A stretch of DNA of 25,380 bases, from contig DAOUEP010000079.1 of assembly GCA_034430515.1 (NCBI GenBank), forward strand, positions 1 to 25,380, given 5' to 3'. The notes under the pieces are model-generated. The model was given only the letters and a program-made list of their open reading frames with translations, ran no database searches and had not been told where the DNA came from. The DNA is from DAOUEH01 sp034430515 (GTDB lineage Bacteria; Chloroflexota; Dehalococcoidia; Dehalococcoidales; RBG-16-60-22). The translations under genes were made by a program, and so were the position numbers. Shown piece by piece: positions 20,769-25,380 of the stretch (the first letter of the stretch is position 1; each line of letters begins with the position of its first letter).

Positions 20769-21974
20769 ATGAAAAGGAAAAATATTGTAGCTTCAATTGA
20801 TGTCGGCACCACCAAGATAGCCACCATACTGGCCGATACCAGCGACAGCTTCAATCCACGTATCGTCGGGGTCGGCATTGCCCCGTCCCGGGGGCTGCAC
20901 AAGGGTCTGGTGGTGAACATCAATGAAGCCAGAGAGTCCATCCGCGAATCCGTCCGAAAGGCGGAGCAGACCAGCAATTATAAAGTGGAATCAGCCTATG
21001 TCGGCGTTACCGGCCGGCATGTTACCTCGATGAACAACCGCGGCGTGGTCGCCATTACCCGTAACGACCGCGTCGTACGCCCCGACGACCTTAAACGCGT
21101 CCTGGCGGCGGCGCAGAGCGTCAAGACCTCCACCGACCGCCGGCTGCTGCACGTTATCCCCCGCAGCTATGCCGTGGACGGTCAGGCCGGGGTGATGAAC
21201 CCCGTGGGGATGCACGGGTTCCGGCTGGACGTGGAAACGCACGTTATCACGGCCGCCGTGACCTCCATCCAGAACCTGGTAAAGTGCATCCGCTCCATCG
21301 GGATTGAAATCGAAGACCTCATCCTGGAACCTTTGGCCAGTAGCGAAGCCATCCTCACCCCCGACGAAAAGCAGGTGGGCGTGATTATGGCCGACGTCGG
21401 CGGCGGCACCACCGATGTCGCCGTCTTCCGCGACGGCAGCATCTGGCACACCTCCATCCTCCCGGTGGCCGGCTACCAGCTTACCCGCGACCTGGCCATC
21501 GGCCTGGGACTGCCGTTTGAAATCGCCGAGGAGATGAAGAAGAAATACGGCAGCGTCATGCCTGTCTACGATGAGACCGCCGAGGTGGCGCCGGCCATCT
21601 CCAAGGACGGCCACGGCGTCTCCTATCAGGACCTGTGCGAAATCATCAAGGCCAGGGTCGAGGAAATCCTCAAGCTCGTCCTGCTGGAAATGCCCAACTC
21701 GGACTACGAGTCGCTGGTGCCCGCCGGACTCGTACTCACCGGCGGCAGCTCCAACCTGGCCGGCATCGCCGCGCTGGGGCGCGATATCCTCAAGATACCG
21801 GTCCGGGTGGGCGCCCCCGACGACATCAACGGCATCGGCGACGTGCTGCGCGACCCGGCCTACGCCACCAGCGTCGGCCTGCTGCTCTGGGGCACCCGCC
21901 ACGACGGCAGGCGGCACTGGAACGGCGGCTTCCTCAATCGTCTGGCCAAACAGCTGAAAAAGCTCTTCGGCTAA
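20769..21974 (+). CDS. ftsA: Cell division protein FtsA
   Basis: FtsA is the actin-like protein that tethers FtsZ to the membrane. The 401-residue product has the phosphate-1 region SIDVGTTKIATI near the start, ADVGGGTTDVAVF as the phosphate-2 loop, and LTGGSSNLAGI as the adenosine motif. It ends in the amphipathic helix GGFLNRLAKQLKKLFG, which fits the membrane-targeting sequence of the family. A perfect AAGGAGG precedes the ATG by 5 nt. FtsZ follows 54 bp later. Keeping ftsA and ftsZ without the septal peptidoglycan genes suggests FtsZ-driven division without murein synthesis. Confidence 0.96.
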   Translation: MKRKNIVASIDVGTTKIATILADTSDSFNPRIVGVGIAPSRGLHKGLVVNINEARESIRESVRKAEQTSNYKVESAYVGVTGRHVTSMNNRGVVAITRNDRVVRPDDLKRVLAAAQSVKTSTDRRLLHVIPRSYAVDGQAGVMNPVGMHGFRLDVETHVITAAVTSIQNLVKCIRSIGIEIEDLILEPLASSEAILTPDEKQVGVIMADVGGGTTDVAVFRDGSIWHTSILPVAGYQLTRDLAIGLGLPFEIAEEMKKKYGSVMPVYDETAEVAPAISKDGHGVSYQDLCEIIKARVEEILKLVLLEMPNSDYESLVPAGLVLTGGSSNLAGIAALGRDILKIPVRVGAPDDINGIGDVLRDPAYATSVGLLLWGTRHDGRRHWNGGFLNRLAKQLKKLFG

Positions 21975-22028
21975 TGAATAACGCCCGAATACATCGAAAA
22001 CATGAGTTAAAAGTAAAAGGAGGAGGAG

Positions 22029-23162
22029 ATGGCTAAATCGAGTTTCGTAGCCAATCCCGCTAAGATAAAGGTCATCGGCCTGGGCGGCGGCGGCTGCAAC
22101 GCCGTGACCCGAATGGTCCGAGAGAATATCCAGGGTGTCGAGTTCATCGCCATGAACACCGACGCGCAGGCCCTGGCTATTTGCGAGGCGCCCGAGTGCG
22201 TCCAGCTCGGCCCCAAGCTCACCAAGGGGCTGGGAGCCGGCGGCGACCACGTCATCGGGCAGAAAGCCGCCGAGGAGAACCGCGACGACCTCAAAGAGCT
22301 CGTCTCCGGGGCGGACATGGTTTTCCTCACCGCCGGCATGGGCGGCGGCACCGGTACCGGCTCCATCCCGGTCATCGCCGAGATATCCAAGCACAGCGGC
22401 GCCCTGACCATCGCCGTGGTTACCAAGCCGTTCGGCTTCGAGGGCACCCACCGCATGGAGACCGCCGAGGACGGCATCGAGAGCCTGGTCGATAAGGTCG
22501 ATACCCTGATTATCATCCCCAACGACCGCCTGCTGACCCTCTGCGACCACAAGACCGGCGTGGACAGCGCCTTCAAGCTGGCCGACGACGTGCTGCGGCA
22601 CGGCGTGCAGGCCATTGCCGAGGTGATTACCACCCCCGGCGTCATCAACCTGGACTTCGCCGACGTGCGCGCCATCATGAAGGACGCCGGCCCGGCCTGG
22701 ATGTCCATCGGCCGGGGCACCGGCCAGAACCGGGCGGTGGACGCCGCCAAGGAGGCCCTGGCCAGTCCCCTGCTGGACGTTTCCATCGAGGGTTCCACGG
22801 CCGTCCTCTTCAACGTCGTCGGCGATACCAACCTCACCCTGTTCGAGGTGAACCAGGCCGCCGACGTCATCAAGGCCGCCGTCGACCCGGACGCCAACAT
22901 CATCTTCGGCGTGGCCCACGATGCCACCATGGATAACGAAGTCCGCATCACCCTCATCACCACCGGTTTCCAGGCCAAGCTGGGCATGGGCAGGGCCGGC
23001 GACGAGGAGGACGAGGTCACCCGGCTGCTCAAGGACATGAAGACCGAGGACGAGCTGGATATGCCCTCGTTCCTGCGCCGCCCCCTCTACAGTCACCGGC
23101 GGCACGCCCAACCCGCCAGCAAGATGGCGGAGGAGCCGCACAAGCAGCGCCACTTTATCTAG
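22029..23162 (+). CDS. ftsZ: Cell division GTPase FtsZ
   Basis: FtsZ polymerises at mid-cell as the tubulin-like division ring. The 377-residue protein has GLGGGGCNAV, the tubulin signature GMGGGTGTGS, and the T7 synergy loop NLDFADVRAIM that completes the neighbouring active site. The conserved C-terminal peptide that binds FtsA is DMPSFLRR at 344-351. A linker of only about 25 residues follows the globular domain. A 26-residue tail rich in His, Arg and Lys then follows the peptide, which in most bacteria lies almost at the end. AAGGAGGAGGAG lies directly upstream of the ATG. A strong terminator follows the gene. Confidence 0.97.
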   Translation: MAKSSFVANPAKIKVIGLGGGGCNAVTRMVRENIQGVEFIAMNTDAQALAICEAPECVQLGPKLTKGLGAGGDHVIGQKAAEENRDDLKELVSGADMVFLTAGMGGGTGTGSIPVIAEISKHSGALTIAVVTKPFGFEGTHRMETAEDGIESLVDKVDTLIIIPNDRLLTLCDHKTGVDSAFKLADDVLRHGVQAIAEVITTPGVINLDFADVRAIMKDAGPAWMSIGRGTGQNRAVDAAKEALASPLLDVSIEGSTAVLFNVVGDTNLTLFEVNQAADVIKAAVDPDANIIFGVAHDATMDNEVRITLITTGFQAKLGMGRAGDEEDEVTRLLKDMKTEDELDMPSFLRRPLYSHRRHAQPASKMAEEPHKQRHFI

Positions 23163-23232
23163 CGGCGCGGCGGGTGAGGCAGATGACCCGGGGAATAAAA
23201 AAATAGCATCATCAGCCCTCTTATAAGCATAA

Positions 23233-23267
23233 GGCTGCGGACGCCGGGGCGTCCGCAGCCGGCTTTT
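23233..23267 (+). terminator. Rho-independent terminator after ftsZ
   Basis: Complementary arms of 13 bases (23233-23245 and 23248-23260) form a very GC-rich hairpin with at least 11 pairs, followed by GGCTTTTT. It lies about 70 bp after the ftsZ stop and separates the division operon from the rsmD promoter. Confidence 0.88.
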
Positions 23268-23275
23268 TAGCCCGG

Positions 23276-23305
23276 TTGACAAATTCCGGCCTATCTGGTT
23301 ATCCT
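23276..23305 (+). promoter_or_regulatory. Candidate promoter of rsmD-coaD
   Basis: A perfect TTGACA (23276-23281) begins 9 bp after the terminator T-tract. TATCCT (23300-23305) follows after 18 bp as a moderate -10. The predicted leader of about 55 nt has no clear ribosome-binding site before the rsmD ATG. Confidence 0.5.
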
Positions 23306-23366
23306 GTATCCGGTGGTTCCGGTGCCGATACCGGCCTCAATCCAGTAGTTACCCCCCGGGCGAAAA

Positions 23367-23921
23367 ATGCGAGTTATCACGGGCAAGGCGAAGGGACACC
23401 GGCTGAAGTTCCCCACGGGAACGGCGACCCGTCCGGCGACCGACCTGGTACGCGGCGCCATCTTCGCCATGCTGGAAAACCTAACCGAGGACTGGTCGCG
23501 CGTCCTCGACCTTTTTTCCGGCAGCGGCGCCCTGGGCATCGAGGCGCTCAGCCGCGGGGCCGACTGGGTGGACTTTGTTGAAAGCGAGCCGCGGTGTTGT
23601 GGTATAATAAAGGAAAATCTGGCCGCGACCAGGCTGGCCGACCAGGCCCGCGTTTACTGCTGCGATGTCGCCAAAGCGCTCTCTCTGCTGAATAAGGAGT
23701 ACAATATCATACTGATGGACCCGCCCTATGCCAACGCATCGATAGGTGATTTCATCACAAAACTGGCCGCCTCGCCCCTGGTCGGGTCACGGACAACCGT
23801 CGTCGTGACTCACTCCCCCCGCCGGCCCCTCGCCCCCGGCTACGCCGCCCTCACCATGATTAAAGAACACCGCCACGGCGACAGCTGCATCTCAATCTAC
23901 CAGAAGGAGGCCGCATCTTGA
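23367..23921 (+). CDS. rsmD: 16S rRNA (guanine966-N2)-methyltransferase
   Basis: RsmD methylates G966 of 16S rRNA in the assembled 30S subunit. The 184-residue protein has the start MRVITGKAKGHRL, an RPATDLVRGAIFAML substrate-side motif, the SAM loop LDLFSGSGALGIEAL and the catalytic DPPY. Its TGA overlaps the TTG start of coaD. The rsmD-coaD pair is common in bacteria. An extended -10 motif within the gene (23600-23608) could add internal transcription for coaD. Confidence 0.95.
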   Translation: MRVITGKAKGHRLKFPTGTATRPATDLVRGAIFAMLENLTEDWSRVLDLFSGSGALGIEALSRGADWVDFVESEPRCCGIIKENLAATRLADQARVYCCDVAKALSLLNKEYNIILMDPPYANASIGDFITKLAASPLVGSRTTVVVTHSPRRPLAPGYAALTMIKEHRHGDSCISIYQKEAAS

Positions 23922-24403
23922 TTACCGCGCTCTATCCGGGCAGCTTCGACCCCATCACCAACGGGCACATCGATATCGCCGTCCGGGCCGCCAAGCTCTT
24001 CGATAAAATCGTCATCGGCATTTTCTCCACGCCGGAGAAGCGCCTCACCTTCACCCTGGAGGAGCGGGTGGACCTGGCCCGGCGGGCCGTCGTCGATATC
24101 CCCAAGGTGGAAGTGCAGCCCTACAGCAACATCACCGTGGACTTTGCCCGCGAAATCAACGCCCAGGTGCTGGTAAGGGGTCTGCGCATGAGCGCCGATT
24201 ACGAGCGCGAGTTTGAGATGGCCATGCTCAATAAAAAGCTCAACTCGGGCCTGGACCTGGTCTGCTTCATGGCCAGCCAGGAGTACCAGTTCCTCTCCTC
24301 CAGCCTGATGAAAGAGGTCGCCAGCCTGGGAGGCGATATTTCCTCGCTGGTGCCCCCCCACGTCGCCGAGGCCCTGAGGGAAAAGGGCGTTAGTAAAAAG
24401 TAG
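23918..24403 (+). CDS. coaD: Pantetheine-phosphate adenylyltransferase
   Basis: CoaD adenylates 4'-phosphopantetheine, the penultimate step of coenzyme A synthesis. The 161-residue protein has YPGSFDPITNGH with the HxGH-equivalent NGHxD site, RGLRMSADYEREFEMA, and SSSLMKEVASLGGD. It starts with TTG at 23918, overlapping the rsmD stop (TTGA). A strong AAGGAGG lies 7 nt upstream, which supports this start. Length is normal. Confidence 0.96.
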   Translation: MITALYPGSFDPITNGHIDIAVRAAKLFDKIVIGIFSTPEKRLTFTLEERVDLARRAVVDIPKVEVQPYSNITVDFAREINAQVLVRGLRMSADYEREFEMAMLNKKLNSGLDLVCFMASQEYQFLSSSLMKEVASLGGDISSLVPPHVAEALREKGVSKK

Positions 24404-24464
24404 TGCCACGCGGCAGGGATGCCCGTGCAACAAGTTTTCTGGGAAGTTTCAGGAGGTAAATTGA

Positions 24465-24671
24465 ATGGCTTACATGATAACGGACGAGTGCATTAGCTGC
24501 GGCGCTTGCGAGCCGGAGTGCCCGGTAAGCGCCATCAGCGAGGGCGAGACCATCTACGTCATCGACCCCAACAAGTGCGTCGAGTGCGTGGGATATAACG
24601 ATTCGCCCCAATGCGCCGAAATCTGCCCGGTCGACGCCCCCCAGCCAGACCCGGAACATCCCAAGAAATAG
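24465..24671 (+). CDS. 2[4Fe-4S] ferredoxin
   Basis: This 68-residue electron carrier has two cluster motifs: CISCGACEPEC and P near the N-terminus, then CVEC, eight residues, and CAEICP. The eight-residue loop between cysteines 2 and 3 of the second motif is the type seen in Chromatium vinosum-like ferredoxins, which tend to have very low potentials. The pattern is known from the family; the potential here is not measured. AGGAGG lies 8 nt upstream of the ATG. It is convergent with the CvpA gene and 61 bp from coaD. Confidence 0.93.
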   Translation: MAYMITDECISCGACEPECPVSAISEGETIYVIDPNKCVECVGYNDSPQCAEICPVDAPQPDPEHPKK

Positions 24672-24785
24672 CCCGCATCCGCTGCCCGGCAATCGCGCCG
24701 CAAAGAAATAGCGCCAATCTTACCGCCTGTTGGGAGACAGGGAGGGTCGCCTTTCCCTTTACCACCGAGGACGGGCCGTTGGCGG

Positions 24786-25274
24786 CTAGTTGAAGAAGCC
24801 GCGCACCGAGTCGAACTCCTCGGGCAGCAGGCCCAGCGCCACCGGGAAGGTGTCCAGCAGGAAATTGGCCAGCGGCGAGGCCTGGATGGTGGCGCCGGGG
24901 CCGAGGAACTTGACCCACATCGCCATGGCCGCCCCGGCGAAGATGAAGCCCAGGATAAAGCCGAAAACGGCCCCGCCCAGCCGGTTGACCCAGCCCAGCA
25001 GCACCGCCGAGACCAGCTTTTTCAATACCATCGCCAGGACGGCGGCGATAACCATCACGCCGATGAAGATGATGGCGAAGGCCACCACCTTGGCGATGCC
25101 CTCGTTAGAGATAAAGCCCAGCACGCCGGCGAACGGCTGGTAGAGGCGGCCCGCCAGGATAATCCCGACGATGCCCCCCACGATGGTAAAGGCCGCCTTG
25201 ATGAGGCCGGTCTTCAGCCCGATGGCGGTGGGGATGAGCATCAGCAGCAGCAGAACAATATCCAGCCAGTTCAT
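24786..25274 (-). CDS. CvpA family membrane protein
   Basis: This 162-residue protein has four or five hydrophobic helices and the CvpA family layout. The first helix starts NWLDIVLLLLMLIPTAIGLKTG, followed by the G-rich second helix, and a conserved LLGWVNRLGGAVFGFILG region near residue 95-110. The family is linked to colicin V production and envelope maintenance, and its exact activity is unresolved. A promoter with a 17-bp spacer lies just upstream, and GGAGAG precedes the ATG. It converges on the ferredoxin gene; the 114-bp gap between them holds only a weak imperfect hairpin. Confidence 0.88.
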   Translation of the reverse strand: MNWLDIVLLLLMLIPTAIGLKTGLIKAAFTIVGGIVGIILAGRLYQPFAGVLGFISNEGIAKVVAFAIIFIGVMVIAAVLAMVLKKLVSAVLLGWVNRLGGAVFGFILGFIFAGAAMAMWVKFLGPGATIQASPLANFLLDTFPVALGLLPEEFDSVRGFFN

Positions 25275-25301
25275 CGTATCATCTCTCTCCGAATTGCACC
25301 C

Positions 25302-25330
25302 ATTGTACTACCCGAAGTTCCGGGAGTCAA
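25302..25330 (-). promoter_or_regulatory. Promoter of the CvpA gene with a palindromic spacer
   Basis: On the minus strand TTGACT (25325-25330) and TACAAT (25302-25307) are separated by exactly 17 bp, both matching the consensus at five of six positions. The spacer holds CCCG and CGGG arms around six bases, a possible repressor site. The -35 box overlaps the stop codon of the upstream gene. Confidence 0.65.
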
Positions 25331-25380
25331 TTTTGCTCCCCCAGCTCTTTAGCCCGCCGGTAGGCCGCCGCCACGGCCTG
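25327..25380 (-). CDS. C-terminal end of an unidentified gene at the right edge
   Basis: A minus-strand frame enters from the right edge and ends in TGA at 25327-25329. It encodes the last 17 residues, QAVAAAYRRAKELGEQN, which look like a basic, amphipathic C-terminal helix. Codon use is like the neighbouring genes. The fragment is too short to assign a function. Confidence 0.55.
   Translation of the reverse strand, partial: QAVAAAYRRAKELGEQN

Noticed and set aside
20991..23282. 763-codon open frame on the minus strand
   Set aside because: It is antisense to ftsA and ftsZ, and its translation is a repetitive Gly/Val/Asp/His-rich shadow. Both sense genes are unmistakable.
24404..24445. Hairpin after coaD as a terminator
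   Set aside because: The pairing is interrupted by a bulge and lacks a clear T-tract, so it cannot be called with confidence.
1..25380. tRNA, rRNA, riboswitch, insertion sequence or prophage features
   Set aside because: I looked on both strands and found no cloverleaf, rRNA, transposase or phage gene, and no riboswitch class I recognise.

Overview
The window looks like chromosomal DNA of an uncultured Chloroflexota bacterium, most likely a member of the Dehalococcoidia. This rests on gene content and order, not on a marker gene search. The division cluster is reduced to mraZ-rsmH-ftsA-ftsZ with no peptidoglycan genes between rsmH and ftsA, as expected of the wall-less Dehalococcoidia. The coding DNA is GC-rich and the intergenic promoters are AT-rich. 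There are no rRNA or tRNA genes, CRISPR arrays, transposases or phage genes. Nearly all genes are housekeeping or signalling genes, with one shared dispersed repeat and several candidate operators between them.

Layout: positions 1 to 18662 are read almost entirely on the minus strand. From the left edge there is an AT-rich fragment of an unrecognised gene, then a uvrC-TGS GTPase pair. Next come a signalling pair (a 1005-residue 7TM-GAF-GAF-GGDEF-HD-GYP protein and a LuxR-type response regulator with an atypical receiver), a GH3/ANL adenylating enzyme, a small ribbon-helix-helix protein and a prepilin peptidase. A transport block follows: an APC permease, then a UspA protein and two TrkA/RCK subunits. 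A lone plus-strand HTH gene with a perfect consensus promoter sits divergently from the permease and tail-to-tail with def. The operon mogA-trmD-rplS-priA-def ends at the divergent, pyrimidine-rich intergenic region 18663-19206.

From 19207 to 24671 the genes are on the plus strand: mraZ-rsmH, ftsA and ftsZ, closed by a strong intrinsic terminator, then rsmD-coaD and a 2[4Fe-4S] ferredoxin. A CvpA-family membrane protein and the last codons of another gene lie on the minus strand at the right edge.

The regulatory DNA is the most informative part. A four-copy, 10-bp-period array upstream of mraZ matches the known architecture of MraZ autoregulatory boxes. At three genes (the GGDEF/HD-GYP gene, prepilin peptidase and uvrC) a promoter places the -10 box 6 to 8 nt from the start codon, suggesting leaderless mRNAs. 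A 13-bp-period TTCTA array lies between the ribbon-helix-helix gene and the GH3 gene. Two TTGCC-N4-GGCAA-type sites flank the HTH promoter. An element of about 90-125 bp occurs twice, with a hairpin that differs by a compensatory base pair and a roughly 30-bp hairpin insertion in one copy. No wholly unknown multi-gene system is evident. The best leads are the APC/Usp/RCK transport module, the c-di-GMP receptor-regulator pair and the two regulator-operator arrangements.
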